Below are positions 1-10,300 of a stretch of DNA of 64,000 bases, one piece after another. The position numbers were made by a program, and so were the translations under genes. Within the stretch, counting starts at the first letter, position 1. Every line of letters begins with the position of its first letter. This stretch comes from Bartonella sp. B1099 (GTDB lineage Bacteria; Pseudomonadota; Alphaproteobacteria; Rhizobiales; Rhizobiaceae): the NCBI RefSeq assembly GCF_944801835.1, contig NZ_CALYLN010000001.1, positions 208,501 through 272,500 of the forward strand, in the 5' to 3' direction. The notes under the pieces are model-generated. The model was not told the DNA's origin and ran no database searches. It worked only from the letters and a program-made list of their open reading frames with translations.

Positions 1-5
1 AATAT

Positions 6-2414
6 ATTTATAAGAAAAATTTTTTGTTATGTACAATTGCTGGAACTTTCATTTTTTCTCATTTTGCTCCAACTTATGCAAATAAACAACCTCCTGAGAT
101 TCCTACGGTTCAAGTCGCTAATGGAGAAGAGAAGAACCTTAATAACATTTTTATTCGTGGTAAGTATGATGCCGTAGTTGCTAAAAAAGGTCATGTTACC
201 ATTACAAACTCAATCATGCATTCAGGCTTTACTTTGCTTTCTGCAACGTCAGGGGGTCAAATTAATGCTAAAGGAATTGTGGGAAGAGCAGAAGAGCGTG
301 GTTTATCACTCACAAACGGCACAATCCATGTTGAAGATTCAACCATCAACGTCATAGGGCACAGCAAAATCTATGGGATCAATTTTGGTTATATTCTAAG
401 CTCCACAATAAAAGAAGGAGAAGAAGTTGTAAACAAAGCCATTCTTAACAATACAAAACTTCTTGTAAAGGATGGTGTCGGTATTTTCGGACCTTATTAT
501 TCCAAAGCTGTTGCGAATGCGGTTTACCTTAAAAACTCAGAAATTCGTTCTGATATGTTATTAAAAAACGAAGGCTCACCCTTCACTGAGGTTCAACCTA
601 CCACTTTTACATTAGACGCTGATAATTCGATTATGGAAGGAAGAGCCAAAACGCTTCCTCAAAATACAACAGTTTTCACCCTAAACAATAACAGCAAGTG
701 GCATTTAAAGATTAGTTTATTCGAATTAGAAAATAGTTTTAGTCTCTTTGATTACAAGCTCCTTGACCTTAAGCAACGCGCACAATCAGATGTTTCAGTC
801 CTAAACCTTAATAATAGCTCTATCCTATTTAATGCGCCGCATAAACTAGCAGGCGATCATTATCAAACCTTGCATGTAGGAAGATATCCACAAAAAGCAG
901 AGCAAAACAGAAACTCCAATGCAACAACCGTTTACAATGCAATGGGCGACGCAAGGATTTACTTTAATACTGAATGGAGTAATGGTCTGACAAAAGAACA
1001 ACAAAAAACTGACCGTTTTCTCGTTCATGGTGATGTCTCAGGCACCACAATAATCTATTTCAACAAATTGTCAAAGCATGCAGAAACATCCGATAATGAA
1101 GAAGCAGAGGGTTCCATTTCTTTGAATATGCGAGGGCTTTCACTCATTCAAGTTTCTGGGCAAGCCAGTGAAGATTCCTTCAAACTTGCCCATGGCTATA
1201 CCACAATGGGGGGCTTACCTTATCAATATACACTCAATGGCTATGGACCAACATCCAGCCGTGGGAAAGCCGATAGGACACAAAGTCATTTCAGTGGAAT
1301 ATCACAAGAATCAAAAGGGAAAGATGCGCAAAATACCAATGCATCATCTCTTGGAAAAGAAAACAATGGCCAAGTCTCTTTGGAAGAAAATGGGGATTTC
1401 TGGGATTTCCGTTTACAAAGTGCGACTGTCGATGATGAAGGAAAAATCAGAGCGCTTGTTCCTCAAGTGGCAAGCTATTTGGTTATGTCTAACGCACTCT
1501 TTTCTTCTGGATTGGCGGATGTAAGTAATCAAAATACACTGTTAGATAATATGCACTCAACCGTTTTGGGATTAGAAGGTCATAAAAAGAAAGGGATTTT
1601 CTTATCAACTTATGGCAACAAGGTGACGTTATCTTCCAACCGTCGTCCATTGGAATATGGTTATGGTGCGGATGTTTGCTATGCTGCTTTACAAGCAGGC
1701 ATGACATTAGCAACGCTAGAAAATCAAAACATTACCGCGAATTTTGGTCTTTTAGGCACCTATGGAAAGCTCGCTTTTACGCCAAAGGATATGGAAGGTT
1801 CTGACAAAAGCATACTGGATAAATGGTCCTTGACAGCTTATGGGAACCTCCACCATGATAATGGTCTCTATGTTAATGCACTTTTCTCTTACGGTATTTT
1901 AAACGGACATATTACAACAGCTCTTATCGGCAACACCACGGAGTTTAAAAATACGGATACATTAAATATATCAGCAACCATTGGACAAAAGCTAGCAACT
2001 GGTGTTGAAGGATTGGCCTTTGAACCGCAGGCACAACTTATTTATCAACATGTTGCATTTGGCACGCTTTCGGATATCGATGGCTTCCAAGTTAATATCA
2101 AGACTCCTCATCAATGGTTGGTGCGTATTGGAGGGCGTTTAACGAAAACCATACTTCCTATTGAAAACGATCGTATTCTTTCTTTTTACGGTAAATTGAA
2201 CGTCATCAAAGCTTTTGATGAAAAAAGCGCGATTGATATTGTTGAACCTTTCCGTCTCGATTCTATGGGCTCTTCCCTTGAAGGAGGACTTGGCATTAAC
2301 GCGCAACTTTCTAAAAATATCGTGCTTCATACTGACGTTAATTACCAACATAAACTTCAAAAATCTGGGATTTCTGGAGTGAATTTTTCCGGTGGGTTGC
2401 ATTATCGCTTTTAG
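6..2414 (+). CDS. Autotransporter (Iba-like), copy 1, start at window edge
   Basis: Outer-membrane autotransporter of the inducible Bartonella autotransporter type. The N-terminus is a signal peptide (hydrophobic stretch ending near PTYA-N). A passenger of about 480 residues with beta-helix-like character follows, and the last ~270 residues form the translocator barrel, ending in the aromatic motif HYRF. The paralogue at 4472 is similar over most of its length. The first usable conventional codon is TTG at 24, but the paralogues begin M-Y-K-N-L-L-L-C-T and M-K-K-N-V-L-L-C-T. The matching position here is ATT at 6, so either a rare ATT start is used or translation begins before the window. The barrel is intact and no frameshift is visible. 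The passenger's ligand cannot be deduced. Confidence 0.85.
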   Translation: MYKKNFLLCTIAGTFIFSHFAPTYANKQPPEIPTVQVANGEEKNLNNIFIRGKYDAVVAKKGHVTITNSIMHSGFTLLSATSGGQINAKGIVGRAEERGLSLTNGTIHVEDSTINVIGHSKIYGINFGYILSSTIKEGEEVVNKAILNNTKLLVKDGVGIFGPYYSKAVANAVYLKNSEIRSDMLLKNEGSPFTEVQPTTFTLDADNSIMEGRAKTLPQNTTVFTLNNNSKWHLKISLFELENSFSLFDYKLLDLKQRAQSDVSVLNLNNSSILFNAPHKLAGDHYQTLHVGRYPQKAEQNRNSNATTVYNAMGDARIYFNTEWSNGLTKEQQKTDRFLVHGDVSGTTIIYFNKLSKHAETSDNEEAEGSISLNMRGLSLIQVSGQASEDSFKLAHGYTTMGGLPYQYTLNGYGPTSSRGKADRTQSHFSGISQESKGKDAQNTNASSLGKENNGQVSLEENGDFWDFRLQSATVDDEGKIRALVPQVASYLVMSNALFSSGLADVSNQNTLLDNMHSTVLGLEGHKKKGIFLSTYGNKVTLSSNRRPLEYGYGADVCYAALQAGMTLATLENQNITANFGLLGTYGKLAFTPKDMEGSDKSILDKWSLTAYGNLHHDNGLYVNALFSYGILNGHITTALIGNTTEFKNTDTLNISATIGQKLATGVEGLAFEPQAQLIYQHVAFGTLSDIDGFQVNIKTPHQWLVRIGGRLTKTILPIENDRILSFYGKLNVIKAFDEKSAIDIVEPFRLDSMGSSLEGGLGINAQLSKNIVLHTDVNYQHKLQKSGISGVNFSGGLHYRF

Positions 2415-2441
2415 AAATATTAGCCTTCACTTTTGACACAT

Positions 2442-2476
2442 AAGCAGCACTCAAATGTAAGCAGTGCTGCTTATTT
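2442..2476 (+). terminator. Rho-independent terminator after autotransporter 1
   Basis: Ten-base perfect stem AAGCAGCACT / AGTGCTGCTT (2442-2451 with 2463-2472) followed by a short T-rich run. It lies 28 bases after the stop codon and separates the first autotransporter from the second. A hairpin with the same GCAGCAC core follows the third paralogue. Confidence 0.75.
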
Positions 2477-2560
2477 TGGCACATTCTAAAAAAATCATGA
2501 TGTGTCAAAGAGTGGTACATTTTTTATCAAAACAAAGAAAATATCTTAAGGAACGTCTCT

Positions 2561-4342
2561 ATGTATAAGAATCTTTTGTTATGTACAGCCGCTTGTGCTT
2601 TGTTTTTTTCTTCTTTTACCTTCACATCGATCAGTACCGCCTCTGGCCTAAGTCCTGAAACACGCCACGCCCTTGAAGGAATGATCAAATTACCGGAACA
2701 ATATCGCTATGCCATAGCCATGGCAAACCAATATCCTCAAGATACACAATATAGAATGGATTCCAACGGAAAACTTAACCAAGTGAGAATAAAACGGAGT
2801 GCCTTACAAGGACAAAACAATACTGCGACAAACGTTTTACCCAATACATCGTATCTTAACACACACCACCAAAATACCTCAAACACCGGTAGAATAACAA
2901 ACGTGGAAGGACAAGAAACCTCTCTTGCACATAAAGAGAATAAGCGTCCTGTGATTGATTCCAACGCAAGACAAAAACGCACCAGTGATAAATTATCCGC
3001 TGATGTCGTTTCACAACACAAGGACAATTCATCCTTAAGAACAGATCGTGGAATTACGCAGACTGAGACAAATAAAAAGACGCAATCTGATGTTGATCCC
3101 AAAACAAACACGGCTTCCTCAGTATCGAAAATGGCTCTTAACACATCCGCAGAATCTCATGTAAAATTGCCCACAAAGATTGAGAATACCCCCACAGCTG
3201 ATACTGAGAGTACATCTCCACTTACAGATGGTAAAGCAACTGCCCCTGCTTTTCTTGATGGAGCAGCAAACAGCAAAACGCTTACACCACAAATAGAAAA
3301 CTCTTTGGTCATGCCTATCGCAATGTTTGCTGCTGGAATTTCTGATGTCAACAATCAAAATATCTTGTTAGACAATATGCAAATAACAATGTTTGAACCC
3401 AGAGAGTATCAAGAGAGAAGCATTTTCTTATCCACTTATGGCAATAAAAACACGTTTTTCTCTCGACAGAATTCAGCGCAAAATAGCGTTCAAATAAAAC
3501 AAGAGGGCGTTCAAAAAGAACAAGAAAGTGTTCAAGCAGAACAAAATGACATTCAATTAGAACAAGAGGATGTTCAAGCAAAACAAGGGGGCATTCATGC
3601 GAATATTCGCTATGCCGCATTGCAAGCAGGGGCAATATTAATCGCGCGAGAAGATCAAAATATCAGCGCCAATTTTGGTTTTTTCGGAACATATGGAAAA
3701 TTATCTTTTACTCCTAAAAATGCAGAAAACTCTCATAGGAAGATGTTTGATAAATGGTCACTCACCGCCTATGGAAACATTCAGCATGATGGTGGCATCT
3801 ATGCAAGTGGCTTTCTCTCTTATGGAATTTTTAAAGAAAATGATGGCAAAGATTTCATCGAAGAATCCCCCAAAATAGAAAATAGTAAAATTTTAGGGGC
3901 TGCTGCAACGATTGGTCAAAAACTGTCAACCGGTTTCGAGGGTGTCATCCTAGAACCGCAAGCACAACTTGTTTATCAGCGTCTCATACTTGGTTCTCCC
4001 TCAGATAATACCACTTCCTCAGATGATGGCTCTTCTTCAAATGACGATAACTCTAAAATAAACATAAGCAAACCTGATCAATGGTTGCTGCGTATTGGCA
4101 GTCGCTTAACGCAAAACAAAGGCCATGCCTTTTCCTTCTACGGCAAACTGAATCTGATTAAAACTTTTAGTAAAAATTTTCAGCTTGCCGCGATGGGGTC
4201 TTTAATCGAAGGTGGATTTGGTCTCCAGGCGCATTTATCACCAAATCTTGAGCTTCATAGTGATCTAAGCTATCAACATAAATTCAAAAAAGTTGGCATC
4301 TCTGGAATCAATATTTCTGCTGGAATGCGCTACCACTTTTAA
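2561..4342 (+). CDS. Autotransporter with reduced passenger, copy 2
   Basis: Secreted outer-membrane protein of 593 residues related to its two neighbours. Residues 1-29 are a signal peptide starting M-Y-K-N-L-L-L-C-T-A. Residues ~30-240 are a hydrophilic Ser/Thr/Asn/Lys-rich region with no visible similarity to the beta-helix passengers of the paralogues. From ~245 onward the sequence follows their translocator barrel (ISDVNNQNILLDNM, the FGFFGTYGKLSFTPK block, final MRYHF). Two low-complexity insertions sit in barrel loops: five 21-bp repeats at 3488-3592 encoding V/I-Q-x-x-Q-x-x heptads, and an Asp/Ser/Asn-rich stretch near 4005-4065. ATG at 2561 is preceded by an AAGGAA-type ribosome site. 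It may display a short, unstructured passenger; function unknown. Confidence 0.83.
   Translation: MYKNLLLCTAACALFFSSFTFTSISTASGLSPETRHALEGMIKLPEQYRYAIAMANQYPQDTQYRMDSNGKLNQVRIKRSALQGQNNTATNVLPNTSYLNTHHQNTSNTGRITNVEGQETSLAHKENKRPVIDSNARQKRTSDKLSADVVSQHKDNSSLRTDRGITQTETNKKTQSDVDPKTNTASSVSKMALNTSAESHVKLPTKIENTPTADTESTSPLTDGKATAPAFLDGAANSKTLTPQIENSLVMPIAMFAAGISDVNNQNILLDNMQITMFEPREYQERSIFLSTYGNKNTFFSRQNSAQNSVQIKQEGVQKEQESVQAEQNDIQLEQEDVQAKQGGIHANIRYAALQAGAILIAREDQNISANFGFFGTYGKLSFTPKNAENSHRKMFDKWSLTAYGNIQHDGGIYASGFLSYGIFKENDGKDFIEESPKIENSKILGAAATIGQKLSTGFEGVILEPQAQLVYQRLILGSPSDNTTSSDDGSSSNDDNSKINISKPDQWLLRIGSRLTQNKGHAFSFYGKLNLIKTFSKNFQLAAMGSLIEGGFGLQAHLSPNLELHSDLSYQHKFKKVGISGINISAGMRYHF
3488..3592 (+). 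repeat. Five 21-bp tandem repeats in autotransporter 2
   Basis: Five consecutive 21-bp units, each beginning GTTCAA or ATTCAA, encode seven-residue units of the form V/I-Q-x-x-Q-x-x (for example V-Q-I-K-Q-E-G and V-Q-A-E-Q-N-D). The units diverge by a few bases each, so the array is in frame but not freshly expanded. It falls in what should be the first long loop of the translocator barrel, and neither paralogue has it. Confidence 0.85.
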
Positions 4343-4377
4343 AAATACTTGTATTCTATCTTGAAATATAAAGTATT

Positions 4378-4421
4378 CTCATTATGTTTCGTTTTGTCTC
4401 TTACAAAAGAGACATAATGAG
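4378..4421 (+). other. Compound inverted repeat between autotransporters 2 and 3
   Basis: An inner stem GTCTCTT / AAGAGAC (4396-4402 with 4407-4413) is flanked by an outer pair CTCATTATG / ATAATGAG. It lies 36 bases after the stop of copy 2 and 51 bases before the start of copy 3. No run of T follows directly, so it could be a weak terminator or a regulatory hairpin in the leader of copy 3. Confidence 0.5.
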
Positions 4422-4471
4422 GTAAAAATTTTATATTTTATGAGGGGGAAAATATTTAGGAATACATCTAT

Positions 4472-7087
4472 ATGAAAAAAAATGTTTTACTCTGCACCGT
4501 TTCTGGACTTCTATTTTATTCTTCAACCAGTTTGTCTTATGCTCTTGAGAACTCTTCTTCTATTAATCTCCCACCGCGTAAAGTAGTAGATACATCCACA
4601 ACTTTTGATCCATATGATAATTCACCTGATGGAACTGGAACAGATTCAACAATAGACGTAGCCAAATCGAGAAGACGTCCAGGTGCTCCTGCTTCTCCTA
4701 CGGATTCTTCTAGTGAAAAAACAGCACCCAATTCTACTGTAGTTTCACAATCTGAAAAATTAAATGATTCACAACCGATATCCCCCATACAGCCTAAAAA
4801 GCCTGCACAAATCGAAGATATAAGCGCTGGCGTTAAAGCTAAGAACGGTGCAACTGTCACGCTGCATAACAAAAAGATTCAAGATAGATGGAGTGCTTTA
4901 GATGCAGAGGGGAAGAATTCAAAAATCGAAATGAACGGGGGAAGCGTTGATGCGGGTTTTATTGCACTCAGTGTATCAGAGGGTGGAAAAATTGAGGCCA
5001 CAGATATTACAGTGACAGCAGAAACAACGGGGTTGGTCAACATAGAAGGGACAATCAATCTTAAAGATTCAAGCATCCGTGTCACAGGGAAATATGAAGC
5101 GAATGGTATTATTTTCCGCAATAATCTCTATCGTGCTCCTCAAAGGCGACATCCACGCAATGCAGAAAGAAATGCCAACGCCATTCAAGAACAAGATATT
5201 GCCGGTAAAGTAAATCTAGAGAATACAAAGCTTTTTGTTGAAAATGATACAGGTATCAGCCTTTATGGAACAAACACAAACGGTGACGTCAGCCTTAAAA
5301 ACTCAGAAATTCATGCCGATATTTTATTAAAAAATATAAAAAATGAAAGCGGATCCACAAACACCCTTACGCTTGTTGCGGACCACTCTTCTTTAGAAGG
5401 CCGCGTCAGAACTTCCAGAGATAATAGAACAACTTTTGATCTAAAAGAAGGGACAAAATGGCTCTTAAAGCCCAATAAAAACACTGCAAATAACGATCGT
5501 ATCTCAGAGGACGATACTATTTCGTATAACTATAGACAGTTTGGTCTTGATGAAAAATCTTTCTCTAATCTTTCTGTATTGCGCCTTACCGACAGTGCCA
5601 TTATGTTTGACAAGCCTATGGAAGGACATTACCAAACTTTGTTTATAGGGCCTCATCTTTCGCAAGAAGACGAAACAGCACATACAACAGCAGTTTATCA
5701 TGCAACAGGTGTTGCAGAGATTTATGTCAACACGCAATGGAACAAACATTCTCCTGTCACGGAACAACAAACCGATCGTATTGTGATTAATGGTGATGTA
5801 TCAGGGAATACCATTGTTCACATCAATCTCCAAGAAACAGATAAAATGATAACCGATGGCTCTGTTGTTTGGGGAGAGCAGATGGCTCCTCTTCCTTTAG
5901 GGACACATGGGGTTTCAATCATTCAAGTTTCCGGACAAGCAAACGAAAATTCCTTTACGCTCGCCGGAAACTATATGACAATAGGTGGACAACCTTATAA
6001 ATATGTCCTCGCAAGCTATAAACCTGGAACATCTCATGAAAGTCAAAGTCTTTTTGGCAATAAGAATGATTTCTGGGATTTCCGCTTACAAAATGCCTAC
6101 ATTGATAAGGATAAAAAAGTTCGAGCACTTTTGCCACAGGTGGCAAACTATTTAACCCTACCTAATACTTTATTTTCTTCTGGATTTGCTGATGTAAACA
6201 ACCAAAACAGGTTGTTAGATGCGATGCGAACAACAGTCTTTGGCGCAGCAGATCATAAACAGCATAATCTCTTTTTCTCCTCCTACGGCGAGAAAGTCAC
6301 CTTGTCCTCCAACCGTGGCCCCCTGCGCTATGGTTATGATGCTGATGTGAACTATAAAGCTTTGCAATTGGGGGTTATATTAGCCACTTCGAAAAGCAAA
6401 GACATAAGCGCACGTTTTGGTCTTTTAGGAACATACGGAAAACTTGCCTTTACACCAAAAGAGATGCAAGATTCTGAAAAGACGACCCTTGATAAATGGT
6501 CTCTCGCCGCTTATAGCACCATCGAGCATAGCAATGGTCTATATCTCAACACGCTTCTTTCTTACGGAAGGTTAAAAGGAAATATTACCACAGCTCTTGT
6601 TGGGAATGCTGCAAAATTGGATGGGACTGAAATCCTTAATCTCTCTGCAACCCTTGGTCAGAAATTAGCAACCAGCACAAAAGGGCTAGTCTTTGAACCA
6701 CAAGCGCAATTGATTTATCAAAATCTCATGTTTGATATTTTCTCAGATGCCAATGGCTTAAAAGTAGACATGGGCAATCCGCGTCAATGGTTGATCCGTT
6801 TTGGTGGACGTTTAACAAAAACGATAACAGCTGTTGAAGAAAACAAAGCTGTTTCCTTCTATGGTAAAATGAATGTGATCAGAACTTTTGGTGATGGTAA
6901 AACAATAAAAATTGCGGATACCTTTGATCTTGATCCTGCGGGTTCTTCAATTGAGGGAGGCATGGGTGTGAATGCCTATCTTTCTCAAAAGATCGTGCTA
7001 AACGCCGACATTAGCTATCGGCAAAAACTGCAAAAAACCGGTGTATCGGGGACCAATGTTTCTGGTGGAATAAGGTATCATTTTTAA
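4472..7087 (+). CDS. Autotransporter (Iba-like), copy 3
   Basis: Full-length 871-residue autotransporter. A signal peptide of about 25 residues begins M-K-K-N-V-L-L-C-T-V and ends near LSYA. A low-complexity Ser/Pro/Asp-rich stretch (residues ~25-110) precedes a beta-helix-type passenger (~115-530) that aligns with copy 1, including shared phrases such as DFWDFRLQ and IIQVSGQA. The C-terminal ~280 residues are the barrel, ending in IRYHF. ATG at 4472 is the only good start. The gene ends at a strong terminator, so it is the last of the cluster. Adhesion or host interaction is the family expectation; the sequence does not show a ligand. Confidence 0.88.
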   Translation: MKKNVLLCTVSGLLFYSSTSLSYALENSSSINLPPRKVVDTSTTFDPYDNSPDGTGTDSTIDVAKSRRRPGAPASPTDSSSEKTAPNSTVVSQSEKLNDSQPISPIQPKKPAQIEDISAGVKAKNGATVTLHNKKIQDRWSALDAEGKNSKIEMNGGSVDAGFIALSVSEGGKIEATDITVTAETTGLVNIEGTINLKDSSIRVTGKYEANGIIFRNNLYRAPQRRHPRNAERNANAIQEQDIAGKVNLENTKLFVENDTGISLYGTNTNGDVSLKNSEIHADILLKNIKNESGSTNTLTLVADHSSLEGRVRTSRDNRTTFDLKEGTKWLLKPNKNTANNDRISEDDTISYNYRQFGLDEKSFSNLSVLRLTDSAIMFDKPMEGHYQTLFIGPHLSQEDETAHTTAVYHATGVAEIYVNTQWNKHSPVTEQQTDRIVINGDVSGNTIVHINLQETDKMITDGSVVWGEQMAPLPLGTHGVSIIQVSGQANENSFTLAGNYMTIGGQPYKYVLASYKPGTSHESQSLFGNKNDFWDFRLQNAYIDKDKKVRALLPQVANYLTLPNTLFSSGFADVNNQNRLLDAMRTTVFGAADHKQHNLFFSSYGEKVTLSSNRGPLRYGYDADVNYKALQLGVILATSKSKDISARFGLLGTYGKLAFTPKEMQDSEKTTLDKWSLAAYSTIEHSNGLYLNTLLSYGRLKGNITTALVGNAAKLDGTEILNLSATLGQKLATSTKGLVFEPQAQLIYQNLMFDIFSDANGLKVDMGNPRQWLIRFGGRLTKTITAVEENKAVSFYGKMNVIRTFGDGKTIKIADTFDLDPAGSSIEGGMGVNAYLSQKIVLNADISYRQKLQKTGVSGTNVSGGIRYHF

Positions 7088-7116
7088 AGCAAAAGCACTT
7101 TTAATTTCAATAAAAT

Positions 7117-7146
7117 AAAAAGCAGCACAGTGTGCTGCTTTTTATT
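7117..7146 (+). terminator. Terminator closing the autotransporter cluster
   Basis: AAAAGCAGCAC / GTGCTGCTTTTT hairpin with a three-base loop and a following T-rich tail. Its core GCAGCAC matches the terminator after copy 1, as expected if the genes arose by duplication together with their 3' ends. Confidence 0.9.
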
Positions 7147-7875
7147 TAAACGTCTATTTTTAAAATTCTCAAAAGCCGTTATTTTATCAAAATAACATAT
7201 TGATTTATAATACTTTTTACCAACCAAACAAAAAAACTAGAAAGCTTAGCATTCTCTCATGTCCAAACTGCTCATTTTGAAGCCATCAAAACGCTTTGCT
7301 TGCGCATCACAAGCCGAGAAAACTTCGATGCAGTAAAACGGTACAAAAAAAGCATGCCTCTTTATGAACCACAACAAAAAGCAACACAGGGAATTGGCAA
7401 AGTGAATCATACGACCCGCTTACTCCTTTGCTATGCACAAAAATAGCAGCTTTTGTACCATTCTTTTGTACTACTCATGAGAGTCTTTATCACTTCAAAA
7501 AGCACCCTATCCCTCTTCATGAACACTCTTATGAAATAAGTATGAACATTGAGAAAAATCTCCTTAAAACAAGCATTGAACGGGCAATAACAAATCTATT
7601 CTATTTGGGGTATGTTATTTTGTATGAAGCGTATCCGCTCATGAAAGCTCTACCCTATTATTATGATATCTCAACCGCAGCAAAAGGACAAAACAAGTCA
7701 TTTTGGTTATTGATTAAGAATAGCACCGTAGGAGATGCTTTAAACTTAACAACCAAGATTTTTCTCTGTGAAAAGCAAGTCTGAGAACATGAGTTGAGTG
7801 AACGCATCTTAAAAAAATTGAACGGCAAACAGTCTCTTATTCAAGAAATCTCTTCACTCTAGAAAAATAATTTTT
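7147..7875. other. Decayed sequence upstream of integrase remnant
   Basis: No gene is supported. An open frame of 118 codons at 7428-7784 has no recognisable product. The stretch 7500-7878 is a degenerate copy of 21600-21970, sharing for example the blocks TTATGATATCTCAACC and GGCAAACAGTCTCT. It is therefore part of a dispersed repeat rather than a unique gene. Confidence 0.6.
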
Positions 7876-8697
7876 GATGGTGGTGCTCAATGGCTTTATC
7901 GTTATACCATTCACGGGCGCCGTCGTGAAATGGGCTTGGGTGCCTTAAGACATGTCTCTTTAAAAAAAGCCCGTGAATTGGCAAACCAATGGCGTTCTGT
8001 TTTACATGATGGGCGTGACCCTATTAAAGAACGTGAAAAACAAAAGCGTGAAGCAATGCGTAATCTCCATTATTTAAAAGATATCGCTTTGGATACTTTT
8101 GAAAGTCGTAAAGCTGAATTAAAAGGGGATGGGAAAGATGGACATTGGTTTGCACCTTTGCGGCTTTATATTCTCCCTAAATTAGGCTGTCTGCCCGTTT
8201 CTGAGATTACACAAACAGAGATACGCAATACCCTTGCCCCTATCTGGCATACAAAAGCTGATACAGCGCGTAAAGCACTGAATCGTCTTAATATTTGTCT
8301 CAAACATGCGGCTGCCTTAGGATTGAATGTTGATTTACAAGCAACAGAAAAAGCACGCGCTCTCTTAGGAAAGCAACTCCATAAAGCACAAAATATACCA
8401 GCCATGGATTGGAGAGATATACCGGCTTTTTATAAAACACTTTGCGAAAAAACAACCCTAACACAACTGGCTTTGCGCTTGCTTATCCTTACAGGGGTTC
8501 GTACCAATTCCTTGCGTCATATTCGTGAAGATCAAGTTGAGGGTGATATCTGGACTATCCCTGCTGAGAATATGAAAGGTAGACGTGATGCTACAACAGA
8601 GTTTCGCGTGCCTTTATCATCAGAGGCGATGAAAGTAATTGAACAGGCTATTGGGCTGACTTCCTACAATATGAAACACGATATTTTCTTTTCATAA
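7876..8697 (+). pseudogene. Truncated tyrosine recombinase (phage/island integrase)
   Basis: Remnant of a P4-type integrase. The reading frame is recognisable from D-G-G-A-Q-W at 7876 (before the first ATG at 7930) through the N-terminal arm-binding region (YTIHGRRREMGLG), the SAM-like core-binding domain and the start of the catalytic domain. The first catalytic arginine is present in TGVRTNSLR. The frame ends at 8697 after about 255 codons from the ATG. Family members are about 400 residues, so the second arginine, the histidines and the nucleophilic tyrosine are missing. It cannot be an active recombinase. It marks an old insertion site, and smaller scraps of related sequence lie near 9190 and 57660. 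Confidence 0.8.
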
Positions 8698-9659
8698 GCC
8701 TTCCTGCCGCTTCATAAATACTTCTGAAAATATCTTAAAACGCATCACGGCGAGAGCACTCTTGTTTGTCCTTCACTTCCTCCTCAGATCTGTAAACAAT
8801 CCAATTTCTTATCAAGAGGGGTCTCACTGTTGATCACTCCTATCAATCCATCTTCTAAATATCTCTGCACCCATCATTCTATTAAAATAACACATTGATT
8901 TATCCTCATAAATCATCTTTTACAACTTTAAGACCAAATAGTGTAAGGGTTCTCTCATCACCGCCCTTCTCCTATGGATAAATCAATCAAAATCACTTGT
9001 TTTCTCATCACAAGCAAAGGTGTATATAAGTAAAACAAGAATAAAAATATCCCCAGAATCTCAAGTGCCAAAAGCTGTCGCAACATTGGAAAATGATAAA
9101 GTAACGTTGCTGAAAAATATGGCAATGCCAACTTGCTTCTTTATAGGGATGAGAGTGTTCTGTAGATTTTATATTATTTCCATGAAGGCTTTATACCTTC
9201 ATGGATACCGTCACGTCACAGATCGACATCACAAAATAGGCACTATTACAAAATGGATGTGCAAGCCTTGAGAAATATTTCTTTACAATAAGCGCGTATA
9301 TTGCAAACAATAAATTTATTCTTTTTGAATCGTTCTGTTTTGCATGAGAGGCGCGATCCCATTAAAAACGCAATAAATATAAAAACATGAAAAAATGTAT
9401 GATCTTCACTCTTTAAAAGACAGCGCTTTAAATTCCTTTAAAAGCTGTAAAGCAAAAAGGTGATGGTAAAAATATCACCTTTACAATTTTATAATTCTCT
9501 ACCAATGAAGCTCCCTCTCCTTTTCAAATACGAATCCCAACAGAGAAACGCGTACTCCAATCTGGCATACAAAAACGACAACAGAAGAGAAAATACTAAA
9601 CCGCCTCTTTATCTCAAACATAGAGCTTGCAGTGACTAACCGCTTCATATCACCATACT

Positions 9660-9842
9660 TTAAAGGAAACGATTGCATAAGGCATCACGGGGCGGTCTTA
9701 ATATTTCTTGCCCCCTTCCCTAAACGAAAAAATGAAGTACCGACCAACCCACTCTATAAACAATTCTCTATAAACAATCCGTCTTCTCTTAAAGCCGCTT
9801 CACTTGGCTCACCACCACACAGGTGTGCGCTTCACATCACCA
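9660..9842. repeat. Direct duplication, unit 1
   Basis: About 180 bp beginning TAAAGGAAACGATTGCATAA. It is nearly identical to 9956-10136; both carry GGCATCACGGGGCGGTCTTA and CCGCTTCACTTGGCTCACC. The copies differ by scattered substitutions and short indels. Confidence 0.85.
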
Positions 9843-9955
9843 CACTTCAAACAGCAGAGCTTCATAAGATTTAAAAGCAATATTCACTAAAGACTCTAAA
9901 AAGTACTTAATGAGGAAAACTTTACATCACCATACTTTTTACATCACAACACTTT

Positions 9956-10136
9956 AAAGGAGACTGTTGCATAAGGCATCACGGGGCGGTCTTAATATTC
10001 TCTTGCCCCCTTCCCTAAACGAAAAAATGAAGTGCCTACCAACCCACTCTGTAAACAATGTTCTATAAACAATCCGTCTTCTCTTAAAGCCGCTTCACTT
10101 GGCTCACCGCCACACAGGTGTACGCGTCACATCACC
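9956..10136. repeat. Direct duplication, unit 2
   Basis: Second copy of the 9660-9842 block, separated from it by about 110 bp. Divergence is low compared with other repeats in this zone, pointing to a relatively recent duplication in noncoding sequence. Confidence 0.85.
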
Positions 10137-10300
10137 TTAAAAGAAACTGGAGACTCTGTTTTACAGAACAGCAAAATGATAATTTTAAGACCCAAACGCG
10201 CTTAAAACATGGAAACTCAACAAACACACTTTTTATTCAAATCACTGCCCTACCTCATCATTATAATCGCGTAGAACAACCGCTATGAATCAAATTTAAA

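Larger units (their letters stand above)
8698..10300. other. Gene-poor decayed island sequence
   Basis: No convincing coding region. It contains a scrap around 9190-9225 that reads like the recombinase segment Y-x-x-H-G-x-R-x; a block at 8698-8800 similar to 22980-23060; a third degenerate copy of the 7500/21600 repeat near 9270-9370; and a clear direct duplication (9660-9842 and 9956-10136). Short open frames at 9020 and 9632 lie inside these repeats and are not supported. Confidence 0.55.

Noticed and set aside
7428..7784. 118-codon frame before the integrase remnant
   Set aside because: Lies inside a degenerate repeat shared with 21600-21970, where the frame is not kept.
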